A DNA stretch of 64,000 bases from positions 994,264 through 1,058,263 of the forward strand of contig ML213506.1 of the NCBI GenBank assembly GCA_004369045.1. The letters run 5' to 3'. Below the pieces are notes generated by a model. The model worked only from the letters and a program-made list of their open reading frames with translations. It had not been told where the DNA came from and searched no databases. Positions 35,323-45,984 of the stretch are shown here, piece by piece. The DNA is from Heliocybe sulcata. Lineage: Eukaryota; Basidiomycota; Agaricomycetes; Gloeophyllales; Gloeophyllaceae. The position numbers and the translations under genes are program-made. Within the stretch, counting starts at the first letter, position 1, and each line of letters opens with the position of its first letter.

Positions 35323-36405
35323 ATGGCGACCCACGAGCTGAAGCTGGAGGCATCTTCGTCGAGCGGCCCTCAGCCATTACCCTCGTTGCCGCCGTCTCCG
35401 ACCGAAGAAGAAGACCTTGGGCGACCCGAGGCATGGATTACTGACGAACCGCACACCCGCAACCTGTACTCGCCGACCAAGGGGAAGTCACCGAAGAAGG
35501 GAGATTCGGATGATACGAGCTATGAGATAGTGGATGAAGAAGAGCCAGAAGCGCAAAATGGCGTAGCCGGTTATCCGCCTATGACGGATGAGGAGGCAGA
35601 GTCGCGAAGAGTGGAGGAAGTGAGTGAGATAAGCCCTACGAGCGCTATTGATACTTAGTATCTTTGGCCTTGTTCTAGAATCTAAGACGTTGGGAAATAG
35701 CTGAGCGGGAGCGGCGACGGGCTGCGCGGACCTCAACGCAGGCATCCACGTCAACCGTCGGGGACGTCGTCAAGCGAGCCAGTTCCCTCTGGCCCAAACG
35801 ATCAAGCCGAACACCCAAGGATGATGGTGCAGGGCGTCATGCTGTCCTCAGAGGTCGCTCGTCAGAAGACGGAGTGCCCCTTACCGATATCAACGACGCC
35901 AGCCCCGCCCTGTCCGTAGCGAACTCGCCCAACCCTTCCGTTGTCGACTTCTCCGCCGAGTCACAAAACCCGTTTACTAACTCAGCGCGGATACCGGTCA
36001 CACCCGTTTCTCCATTTGACGACAAATTCCAAGCGTCTGCCCTGATGAGTTCGGTGCCACCGACGCCCGCAGTGGAGGATCCAGATGGCGCGAAAGAGCT
36101 TTTACCGCATCGTCGTGCTTCGAAGCCTCCACCACGACCAGGGCCTCTAAATCTGCCTGAGCCAAAGGCGCCCCCTCCTCACTCCGGCGCACCAATAGCC
36201 AACCGAGCACCAGAGCCTATTTCGCCGTTATCGCCCGCGCCTGTACCACCACAAAAGGAAGAGGAACCGCCTACGAGGTGGTGGACAGACTGGCTTTGCG
36301 GGTGCAACGAAGGAGGGGAAAATCAGGCAAGTTCATCTATGACATGGTGTTTAACGCTCCATTGATCCCTTTCCAAAGGCCGGCAAGACCAACCCTATGG
36401 AGTGA
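35323..36405 (+). CDS. Disordered protein ending in a conserved WW-CGC motif; last intron is GC-AG
   Basis: Three exons: 35323-35619, 35679-36326 and 36379-36405. The product is about 320 residues, rich in Pro, Ser and Glu with a short helical segment (ENLRRWEIAERERRRAA). The C-terminus RWWTDWLCGCNEGGENQ|AGKTNPME* is a motif that I recall as conserved in fungi. Joining the last 27-nt exon requires the donor CAG|GCAAGT at 36327, a canonical GC-AG site; without it the frame would end in an unrelated tail. The function is unknown. The Cys pair could be a lipidation or metal site. Confidence 0.75.
36327..36378 (+). other. GC-AG intron
   Basis: The donor is CAG|GCAAGT and the acceptor TTCCAAAG|GCC; length 52 bp. 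It restores the conserved C-terminal AGKTNPME*. Confidence 0.7.
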
Positions 36406-37002
36406 TAGCGGCCAGCGCGTCACAACTCTTTCTTGTGATCTCTTAGTGTATACGGACCCGGACTCGCTGTAGCATAATTTCGTCACGACCCCAGGAGGTT
36501 GCCAGCAGTGCCCAGTTCCACGTCGACTGTCGCTACCATGTTCACGGCTCCTTGTAATTTATGGACACCTGAACCTTACTGTATTTTCTCCCCGACCAGG
36601 CAGCAGACTTGAATACCATATCCATTGCAAGATGGTTCTATTTACACATAATCTACGAAAATGGTATTGAGAACGGGAATGAGAATTGAAGAGGTTCTTT
36701 GTCTATATACCCATCGTATGGCGATAATCTTGCGATTTGAGTCCTACTGAGGCCCAAGGAGCCATTACTCGCCCAAGACATCCCAAAATTAGTGCCAGCT
36801 CCCTATACGAAGCGCGCCGTTATCGGCGCGCCAGCATATGTTATTGGGCTTCAGGGAAGTGGACAGTCTTGATTGGACTAGTCGGTGCCGTGCTCGGTGT
36901 CGCAGTACCAGAGTGTGCAGCAGATGCAATAGCGCTGGCGTGCCCGCTAGCAAGTCCACTACCACTGCCACTAGCCTGCTCATGGCAGAGTAAAAATCAG
37001 CT
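36406..37002. other. Intergenic between convergent genes
   Basis: No supported gene. It contains the 3' ends of both neighbours. Confidence 0.5.
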
Positions 37003-39410
37003 TTATCTCTTAATTGTGATGGCGGTACTTGCCGTCTCGGAAAGTCGTCTGCTCAAGTACTGCCCAGGCTCCCCCAGCCCCATAGATGCTTCACCCAAGG
37101 GCTCATGAGTGCTCGTACCAGCATCATCCTGTGAGACAACGGGGGCACCAAGACCACTGTCCTCACCCTTCTTGGTGTCATTTGTCCCGAGGGTATCATT
37201 CTCATCGCGTCCTTTGCCAGCCGCTTTTCCCATCTCCAGATCAGCCTGAGACTGGGTGACGGAGTGGCTGTGGAGCTCGCTCCTTGGGGTGCCCGGGACT
37301 CTGCGGGTCCACAGCACCCAGTCAGGAGCGCTCTCCGGATGACGCGAAGTCCACGTCTGGGAGAGAGAGATTGTGCGCGAGTGGACTTTCTTCCCGAAGG
37401 AGAAGAAGGGGATGGAGAGGCCGTCTGCGCCGGGAGTTGTCAGTTAACCAGGCATGACCGATGATGCGTGCAACTCACGGATGAGAATAGATCCCAACAC
37501 AACAAAAGATACTATTGTTTGTAGCGTGGCGGCCAATAGTTCCGGCTGCGTTTCAGGAGTTTCACCTGGCTCTGGCAGGCGGGTCAAGGCCAGAGTAGAC
37601 ACGAACACGGCACCCACACCCATCTGGAAATGACATAACCATAAGACACCGACCAACAGGCCATGAGGAAAAACTCTCACCGGTCCTGAAAGAATGAAGA
37701 CAATCTTCAGCCTCGTTCGGCAAAAGGAATGAGGAAGGACGTACCAAAATGACCTGAGAATAGAGCCTCCTTCCAGGACGTAATTTCCGGAATCCACTTG
37801 TACAGCAAGAGCAAGCAAGGAATCCTCCTCAGCGCTAAAATCGCAAGGAACAGCACAATAAGCCTCCACGGCGTAATCCCCAGCTCAGGTGAGTTGAACG
37901 CCGTGAACGGCAGCCAAGCTCCGATATAGACGAAGCAAGCACAGTTCAGTACCAGATCGATTACAGACGAGAAGACTTCGTTCTCGATCTGGACGTTGAA
38001 GTGTCCATCCCAGGAGATGGCACTGCCGGCGGCGAAAGCCGCTAGTAGATCGTCCGAACCGAGAGTGCTGGCTACGCCGATTGTCAGGAAGGCGAGGGCA
38101 AGGTATTGTGCGACATAGGACTCCCGGTCGATGAAGCCTTTCCGGTGGGTGTATTTCATCAGGTGACAAAAGAGTATGCCTACCGAGATAATTCATCAGC
38201 CCTTCGATTGTTGGTAATAGTATGTGATCATTGACTTACCCATGACAGCACCTAGCACCACGCCGAGAACTACTTGGTCTGGGAGTCGAATTAGATGAAC
38301 GTAAGGCGGTAATGTATGGCTTCAAGAGACACAGAAGCACTTACAAAGCCAGCCCACTAGGAACCAAAGTTCGAAGGCTTTCCCCCTGGAGCGCTCAACT
38401 GTCAGATAGATCGAAATACTGAGGAAGGGATACGCTAGGCCATCGTTAGCAGCTGATTCAGCGGCTAATATGCGACGAAGATTGGCTGGGACATGTTTGA
38501 TAGCGAATTTACCGCCTGCCATAGATACAGGATTAACACTCATTCAAGTGGGCGGAAAGGGAAATCGACTTGCCTACAATAGCCGCAGAAATAATGGGAT
38601 CTGTCGGGGTAAGGCATGCTGCTATGGCAAGCGAGGAGATGAAGTCTAGCGCTGGGAACAGGCCGTGGATAACGGCTATGGGACGAAAACATGTTTAGTC
38701 ACAATTACCCGACTGGCGTCCGGGAGGGCGGACTTGCCTGCTACTACAAGCCAGCCAAATGCCATAGTAGGTATGACCATGATCATCAATCCTTTAGCAT
38801 GCTTGTACATGTACGATTGTGGCAGTTCAACTCCTATTGCGAACAGACCAGTCGCAAGGACTATACGCATGACCTCGAGGGTGATATCGTTTTGGATCGA
38901 TCCCCAGGATCGGGGATCGAATGCGTTAGCACAGTGAGGTCCCATGAGTACGCCGAAGGCCGTTCCGAGGACAACTTCGTTGATGTACATCTGACGTAGA
39001 GACGTGAGTTTGACCTCTTCCATTGAGTTGATAGCTATTATAACTCACTCGTTCTTTCACAAGCAGAGATACCATGCTGAACTGTTAAAGCCATATCCAT
39101 CAGCTTCACGTCGAAGGACCAAGACACAGAAAGTGCCACCGAGATGTGATAGACGATCTCCTGATTCACAGGGGGAATCCTTTCGGCAGAGGATCGACAA
39201 GCAGATCATCCGAGTCATGGTCGCCCTTCTCATAGCTTCTGCACCGCACACCACGACAAATTGTTTAAAAAGTGACTTGGACACATACCGCCACGACGAA
39301 GCCTCCTAAGACCATGTACGCCAGGCTGGGGGCGGTCACCTGCAGAACCGAGTATGTGAAATTGTAAAGGAAATTGACATTATACGGACTTCTAAGAGCT
39401 TTATCCCCAT
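37003..39410 (-). CDS. NHA1: Plasma-membrane Na+/H+ antiporter, Nha1 type (CPA1)
   Basis: Multi-exon, from MGIKLLE at 39410 (first intron has donor GTCCGT) to the stop at 37003. The membrane domain has about twelve helices. Diagnostic blocks are VTAPSLAYMVLGGF, LGTAFGVLMGPHCANAFDPRSWG, RIVLATGLFAIGVELP, ACLTPTDPIISAAIV, ESAANDGLAYPFL (the functional Asn-Asp pair), TLGSDDLLAAFAAGSAISWDG and FSGHFGPMGVGAVF. Nha1/Sod2-like carriers export Na+, Li+ and K+ in exchange for protons and set salt tolerance. The hydrophilic C-terminal tail is shorter than in yeast Nha1. It is divergent from the DUF262 gene with 305 bp between the start codons. Confidence 0.92.
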
Positions 39411-39715
39411 CGTATTCTGTCTATCTTGTGCAATTCTGGGCTTAATGATCTTGCTTTTGACTTGCTGGGGCTTGTACGAAAGTAAGGTCGAGCTCAGGCG
39501 AATGAGGTCGATGCACTTAAGAACCCGTCATTGCACCGCATTTCTCGCGGCCTGTTATCATTGCTGCTTACTAACCCGATCTCGGCAGGGGCGGGCGTCG
39601 GTTCGATTCCCAGACACGCCGCCATAATTGTTGCCAACTTCCGAACTCTCAAAACTCTTAGTGCCTCTAGATATCTGTGCCAGGTCCCTCAACGATATAT
39701 CTCTTCCAATAGGCC
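39411..39715. other. Shared promoter region
   Basis: 305 bp between two divergent start codons. It contains a B-box-like GGTTCGATTCC at about 39599-39609, but no tRNA can be folded around it. Confidence 0.5.
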
Positions 39716-41955
39716 ATGCCCGCAAAGCTGGAACATCATTCGGCATCAAGTCCGCACTGGCGCACTTTGGATTCGGACCAGGAGGAAGACCCGGTGGAGG
39801 AGGAGCTTGCCAGTGAGGACGAGGACGAGGAAGACGAGATTCTGGATGGAGAATTCCGCATGCCCAGCCGCCTGCCATCGAGAGATCTTCGTGTATGCAC
39901 TATCAGGGAATTGTTTGGTGAGTCGAATGATGAAGGCTGCATGATGTTGAACTATATCGGGCGTTGTAGATATGATGGATAATAATACACTGGACCTCAA
40001 TCCGTCGTATCAAAGAGGTACGCAGCATGGTTGCTCTCTGTCAGAGACGAATTGTAATGCAGCGGCGACCTAGATGAAGTATGGGTCAAAGACAAGCAGA
40101 TCGGACTCGTTGATTCCATTATGCGCAACTTCTACATACCGCCGCTCCTGCTTGCCGTAAAGAAAGACGAGGTGAAAGGCGAAAAAAGGAATGTTGTTGA
40201 CGGAAAGCAGCGTTTAACGACTCTCAGATCATTCATGAAGGGTGTGGTATGTATATGCAAGCTCATAGCGGTGCTACGTCTCTGAAATGCGTCTCATGCA
40301 GATACCGTGTAAGAACGCTCACCTTCCCTTCTCCTCATCGCTTGCTTACGACATATTTTGGACCTGTTGGATGCAGACCAAGATGCGCGTGGCCGATCGT
40401 GGTTCTTCGTGTCACCATTAGGTAGCAAGAAGAATGTGATCCCGGCAGAGGCCAGACGCGAGATAGAAGAGCTTCAAGTCTTTGTTGGTGAGTGTAATCG
40501 TTTGGGAATGGGCAGGAAATTGATCAGGATCGCGACAAAGTGGAGTATTGTTGTCTAACTGATAGACAAGAACATGAGATGTTCAAGAGAGTACAGTTCG
40601 GAGCTGCGCTCAAGGAGGGAGGTGTGTATGTCAACACGCATTCTTGCGGGGTTCTAACTGTTCTCGTTTGTAGAGAAGCTGGCAGCAATAGCATCTGTAC
40701 GCGCAGACTATATCGGCGATATCATCGAGCGCCACGTTTCCGTGCCAAAACCAAAGAAGGGCACTCCTCAAGGCGAGCGCCTGGCTGCCTACGTCGACTT
40801 CGAGACCAGACGGTCCCAGCCGTACACCAATATTTGTTACCTGGCCTATGTTCTTCAAGGTATGGAAGAGCACGAACGATGGCATCCGACGAGGAATCAG
40901 GTCATGGACTGGCTCGATCAGGACAAAGACGTGGATGAATCCGTGAAAAGAAACCTGGAAGTTGCACTCCAGCGAGCCAGAGAGATTGCAGCAGATAAAG
41001 AACTCTCCAGGGAAGCGGGTTTCACCATGAGCAGGAGAGTTGCGCCTGTCGAATTGATCTTTATCGGTCAGTGTTCCTTGCAGCGTTCCCGCTGTTCCTC
41101 TCTCCTTCGATGTGACGTACTGACCGAGAAAACGCAGGCGTTTTGATGCACGTCATGCGCACCGCGACTCCCTTGAGACGTGCACAGGCTATCAAAGGTC
41201 TGCGGTTAATGCTCGGAGAAGAACATACGGGGCAAATCCGATTGAATTCGGCGGTCTCGAAGAACTCATGGTCGTATGTGGAGCGGACAGTGATGGGCAC
41301 AGAAGACGAGAGGAACGTCCCAGCGGAAGAAGTCAAGAGGCGACCGAGACGGAAGCCTAAGGTGGATAGGCTGGAGCCTACTACGCCTGTCGGCACCCCG
41401 CCTGTTACGCCGCGGAAGAAACGGGCGCTTCCCGAGACTACCACCCCGGGCTCACACGTGACGGCCAAGGCATCGGGGTCTCAGGCATCAGGCAGCGTTT
41501 CAGGACTACAGACTACGAGTACAATCCGCGACTCAAGTCCCCGAAACTCAACGCATGCCAAGCTGGACGTCTCTGCTACGCCGCGGGACAAACGAGCGCC
41601 TCCGGCAGCTATCACTCCAGGACCGCAGGCGACGGCCAAGAGTTCGGGATCCCGGGCATCGGACACTGCTTCAGGTTCCGGCACTGCATATGTGGTTCGA
41701 GATTCGAGTCCCTGGAAATCGGGACCCGTCGAGCAGGACTCGGTGCAAAGTTCGCAGCGTAAGAGACTGGGTTTCCCGTCTCCGAAGAAGAGCAAGCCTC
41801 CCTCGTCTAACGCTGGGCTTCCTGACGTGAGCCCTTCTCGCAAGGCAGAGCCCCGGCGAGCCAACGGCAGTGCCGAACCTCCTACGAAGAAGCAAAAGCG
41901 AGGAGGGGTGAAGGATTACGGTGTGGACGATGAGCTCGTGTATCCAGAACCCTGA
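39716..41955 (+). CDS. DUF262 (GmrSD/ParB-like) domain protein with a repetitive tail
   Basis: Eight exons: 39716-39917, 39970-40017, 40074-40246, 40302-40308, 40377-40487, 40571-40621, 40674-41066 and 41138-41955. The domain motifs are LDLNPSYQRDEVW, LVDSIMRNFYIPPLLLAV and VDGKQRLTTLRSFM. DUF262 is the N-terminal domain of bacterial GmrSD type IV restriction enzymes and is related to ParB/Srx folds. Fungi carry stand-alone versions of unknown role. The N-terminus is acidic (EEDEDEEDEIL). The C-terminal 200 residues are disordered, basic and contain a duplicated unit. Exon 4 is only 7 nt, encoding IP plus one base. Confidence 0.85.
40302..40308 (+). other. 7-nt micro-exon of the DUF262 gene
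   Basis: ATACCGT lies between a 55-bp intron (40247-40301) ending ATGCAG and a 68-bp intron (40309-40376) starting GTAAGA. Including it gives FMKGV|IP|YQDARG, which keeps the Ile-Pro that follows the helix in DUF262 proteins and keeps frame on both sides. Confidence 0.55.
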
Positions 41956-42041
41956 TCGACGTCCATGGTATCCAATATCTATGCCTCATATATTCCTATC
42001 TAGACACGATGTATAATACATGTATCTTCCTTGTTTATTTT

Positions 42042-43458
42042 TTAGATCTTATTCCTAGTTATATACCACACTCCCTCCGCGTCTGTCATGGCGCGGGCGT
42101 ATTTGAGTAGGAGCTTGTCCCTTTCCTTCGAGTCCACTGCTATATCCGCCAAGTACGGCGCGATGTCCTGGGCTTTCCATCTCGAACGGGTGAGGAAGAG
42201 GTCGGTGAAGCGAGCGGCGGGGTCGATGGGGAGGGAGGAGGAGGGGAAGTAGAGGAGAGCTGGGAGGGCGGGGAATCGGTTTGGGAGCGTCGTGGAGAGA
42301 TAGTTGCCCTTGAGCAAAGCGGTCGTATCAGGATCCGGGGAAGGAGGAGCGGACTTGCTTGACGTACCTCGAGGAGTGTGAGGGATACTTGGGCTTCGAA
42401 GGTGTCGCTTACTGCGCGCTTCCATTGAGCGAGGAATTCGTCTTCGGAGACAGGCTCATCCTACGGATGGGGCAATTTCTGGATTAGCATTCATATCATG
42501 ATGGACCGCTCCTTGACCTTGTGAGGGCGAAGGATGCCAAGTGCGACTTGTTTCAACACTTCATCCACGTTCATCTCCCAGGACGGGCCCCGTATCACGC
42601 CGAACCATGCCAGTACTTGTAACGTGACTGTGCGTCGTATCTCGTGTTCTTCCAATGCCAAGCACAACTGGTCGACGGGTACCGCGTTGTGGGGTACAGA
42701 CTCGGATACGAGGTGGTTCAGGATCAGTTCGAGGATCGTGTTGAGAAATGAAGGAGAGATGGGACGTAGTCGCCCTGAAGAGAAGATAGGTATGTTATGC
42801 TATTATTGAAAGTAGAATGGGGCGTACCTCCTACGTTGAGAATACGCATGTCTCGAAGCCCGCGGCGCAGCTCGCCCTCGCTTGCTTGGAGCTGCAAGGC
42901 GTCTGCATAGGTGAACTTTCGCCGCATCTGCGTAGCGGTAGGGTCAGCACCCCGTAAATACGCATGAACAAGATGCTCACTGGACTGCTTTCAGCTGGGA
43001 TATCTTCATCGTCCATCTCTTCATCTTCATGCCCTTCGTCGTACTCCGCTCCCCTCAGTATCCCTTTCAGCTTGTGAAGTTTCGGTAACGAAGGCACCAG
43101 CTCAATAACATCATGCAGCTGATCCCGGATGGCTATCCGATCCACTTGTCCTTCCTCGGTCTGCGGCGGAGTGACGACCAGGACAGAATTGGAGAGAACC
43201 ACAGATCGCATAGTGTACGTTTTCTCATCGGTACAGAGAACGGCATCTTCTTCTAGTCCACCTTTTACGCTCAAAGCCAGACTGCCAATCGAATCAACTT
43301 TAGTGTTCTGGTCCTTTTCCAGTTCCGGAGGGTAATGACCTGGAGTTGCCTTCGACAGCCGCCTCCACCAGCTTGAGCAAATCCGGAGGGAGTTCCAGGA
43401 GCTTGAAGGTACCTGAGTCTTCGGTTGACGGGGAGAAGATAACTTCTATTTCGCTCAT
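42042..43458 (-). CDS. DCC1: Sister-chromatid cohesion protein Dcc1
   Basis: Multi-exon, from MSEIEVIFSPSTEDSG at 43458 to WYITRNKI* at 42042. Conserved Dcc1 features are the N-terminal FKLLELPPDLL, CTDEKTYTMRSVVLSNSVLV, a central acidic loop (DEEMDDED), the winged-helix region VDEVLKQVALGIL and the C-terminal FTDLFLTRSRWKAQDIAPYL. Dcc1 joins Ctf18 and Ctf8 in an alternative RFC clamp loader that acts at replication forks in sister-chromatid cohesion and binds polymerase epsilon. One copy, as expected. Confidence 0.92.
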
Positions 43459-44364
43459 CGTAGTACTGTTTGCGGGTGGCGAAGCCTGGAGTTGACGCGT
43501 GCGTAATTACGCCGCGATGCGTAGCGTGACAAAACGCGTCCGTGACAGGGAGTCACATCTGGCCGGTGATGTCGAAAGCTGTTTCTTCACTGCCTTCCTA
43601 TCCAACGCTGTATGTCGCCTGCGCAGCGCTCATTTGATACATCATTGCCGACCTTCATGCCTCTTAATTGGAACCCGTTATGAGCATCTGCATCTTGTCA
43701 TGTATCGTAGTGCGACGACGATCCTGGCGACAAGATCGTGGCTTACCGCGCTGTGCGCCGTCTAACCAACTTCCCTAACTCGGGTCGGAAGCATCGTACG
43801 TTTTGCCAACAGTAACTCATGTAGCTGTCCCTAACATCGGCGATTGCTGCTTTTAGCTCCAATCTGGGAGTACACTCCGGCTTCCCGCTTCCTTCCCAGC
43901 ACCACAGCCGACCGCCTCATTCTACCCCGGAGATTTTTTCTAATTTCGCATGGCACGTCGAGCCGTGTCAGCCTCCCTAATGTCCGGCTCTGTTTGAGTT
44001 AAGTGAAAATACCCGACAGGCCTCGTCTCGTAATCAATTTGACGGTGAAGGGAAAATTGCTCCTTATTACTACGCGTGCCCCGCTAGGATTGATACAGCG
44101 GCGAGAAGCGACTGTAAGGTCAATTGTGAGTCTTCTAGCTGGGAATACAGGCCTCTATTGCCCTTCGTCGTTGCCCTCTACACCTCATTTCTGTGCAAGC
44201 CAATTAGTATGCCTGCAGATGATAGGGATGGGTGCTTCGTTCTTGACTGCTCTCATTTCTTCTCATGTGATACGCACCTCACGTTCGTACACACTAGAGC
44301 AGATCCCGTAGGCATAAGGCTATGAGGGTATGACCACAGGGAGCTAACCTCTCCTCGGTGTGCG
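43459..44364. other. Intergenic, no supported gene
   Basis: 906 bp with only short motif-free ORFs. A hydrophobic segment near 44229-44260 (MGASFLTALISS) might be a relic of the signal peptide of the adjacent chitinase. Confidence 0.4.
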
Positions 44365-45834
44365 ATGGGAAGCATTGATGCCTTCGATATGTCCAAGAAC
44401 ACTAACGTGAGTATCACTCCCCCTTCGATGCTCACTCTTATCGCGAACTATGTAGCTGGCCGTGTACTGGGGTTAAGACTCTGCCAGCAACGAGCACAAC
44501 TTGGCGTACTACCGCGCGGACAACACGATCGACACCATCTCTCTCGCGTTCCCCTACGTCTTCAGAGGTCCCGGCGGGGATCCCGAGATTGACTTTGCGA
44601 ATGTCCGTTCCTTTTCCCATCTCCCTACCATTTGAATGCATTCACTCACAGTTATCTAGACCTGCAATCAATGGGACGACAGCACCTTCTCGGGTACCGC
44701 ACTCGCAAAGTGCCAAGCAATGGCCCCGATATCAAGACCTGCCAATCCAAAGCCAAGATCGTCACGCTCTCCTTGGGCGGCGCCACAGGCCAGGTTGGGT
44801 CCTCGTCCGACAGCCAGACGCAGAGCTTTGCGGATACAATATGGTATTTGTGCTTGGGCGGCCCGAGCAGTACGAGGCCTTTCGGCGATGCGGTTCTTGA
44901 CGGGTGAGTGATTTATGGATGATTGGGGGAATGGGGGTGCTGATGCGTGGGTTGATATCGATTTGGATATCGAGAGCAGATATCGAGAGGGGGACGGCCG
45001 CGCACTATGCTGCGTTCGTCAGTAGGATTCGATTCGCATGCTGGTGGAGCGAGCAAGAAGTAAGGGGCATGGATACGAATCATACTCTCCCTGAATTCGT
45101 GGTGCTTGCCAGGTATCATATCGCGGCTGCGCCTCAATATCCCTACCCGGATGCTTACATCGGAGACGCACTCAACGCAGCATCCTTCGACGCTGTATAC
45201 GTGCAATTCTGTTCGTTGCTCCATCTGGATGGGGTGTTGTACGATAGCTGACACATCGCCGGCAGATAACAATTATTGCGGCTTGAACCACGCTTCGGAC
45301 TACAATTTTGCGACCTGGTACGGCCCCGTCAAGCCTCCCTGANNNNNNNNNNNNNNNNNNNNNNNNNNNNNNNNNNNNNNNNNNNNNNNNNNNNNNNNNN
45401 NNNNNNNNNNNNNNNNNNNNNNNNNNNNNNNNNNNNNTCGACTTACCCTTTGCAGGGATAACTGGGCAAAGACGAAGTCCGCGAACAAGAACGTCAAGAT
45501 GTCCATCGGCGCCGCTGGCGCCTCGGACGCCGCCGATGGGTACGTCGCTATTGCCACACTGCTGTGGGATGCCTCGGAGGCTTATAGTAAGTCTACGGCC
45601 CTCAGCTCAATTCCGGCGGTAGCTGATCTACCCTGTGACAGCGAAGAACCGATACGATAAAGCCGTGAATCAGGTTTTGACTGCTCAAGCGACAAGATCT
45701 GCATCTGTGAAAGGGTCCAATGCTGCGAGTAACAGGCCGAACGTCAACTCACGATTCTTCACCAGATTCGATCAGTCATTTAAAACTGTTCAAGTCAATA
45801 TCGCGACACACAGTTATATTTTGGTCCAACTATG
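44365..45834 (+). pseudogene. Class III chitinase (GH18) pseudogene
   Basis: Exons with clear family motifs are still aligned: [59 protein letters not shown] (the catalytic DxDxE region), AAAPQYPYPDAYIG, FDAVYVQFYNNYCGL and the later DNWAKTKSANKNVKMSIG. Lesions: a TAA at 44474-44476 replaces the conserved Gln of WGQ; the acceptor before the catalytic exon is GG rather than AG (44949-44950); a 13-bp tandem duplication at 44966-44991 shifts frame inside the catalytic motif; and a 1-nt shift follows near 45028-45032. The signal peptide is not attached. GH18 enzymes hydrolyse chitin in wall remodelling. Confidence 0.75.
45343..45437. other. Assembly gap (95 N)
   Basis: Falls inside an intron of the chitinase copy (donor at 45318, acceptor ending 45455), so no coding sequence appears to be missing. 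Confidence 0.95.
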
Positions 45835-45984
45835 AGACTTCGACATAGCTACCTATCGTTGCATGATACTAGATAGCACTACTCCTATGTATATACATTG
45901 TTCTCTAAATACTTTGAATCTCCATCACAACAATGGGTAACACATCGAGTGGCAGTCGTATATACTCACAGGCATTCACAGCAG

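Noticed and set aside
39560-39627. tRNA-like B box (GGTTCGATTCC) with ACGCCGCCA downstream
   Set aside because: The T-stem does not pair, there is no matching 5' acceptor strand or A box, and the region is a promoter between two genes.
45276-45622. ORFs running through the N gap
   Set aside because: They are translations of N as unknown residues; the gap is inside an intron of the chitinase copy.
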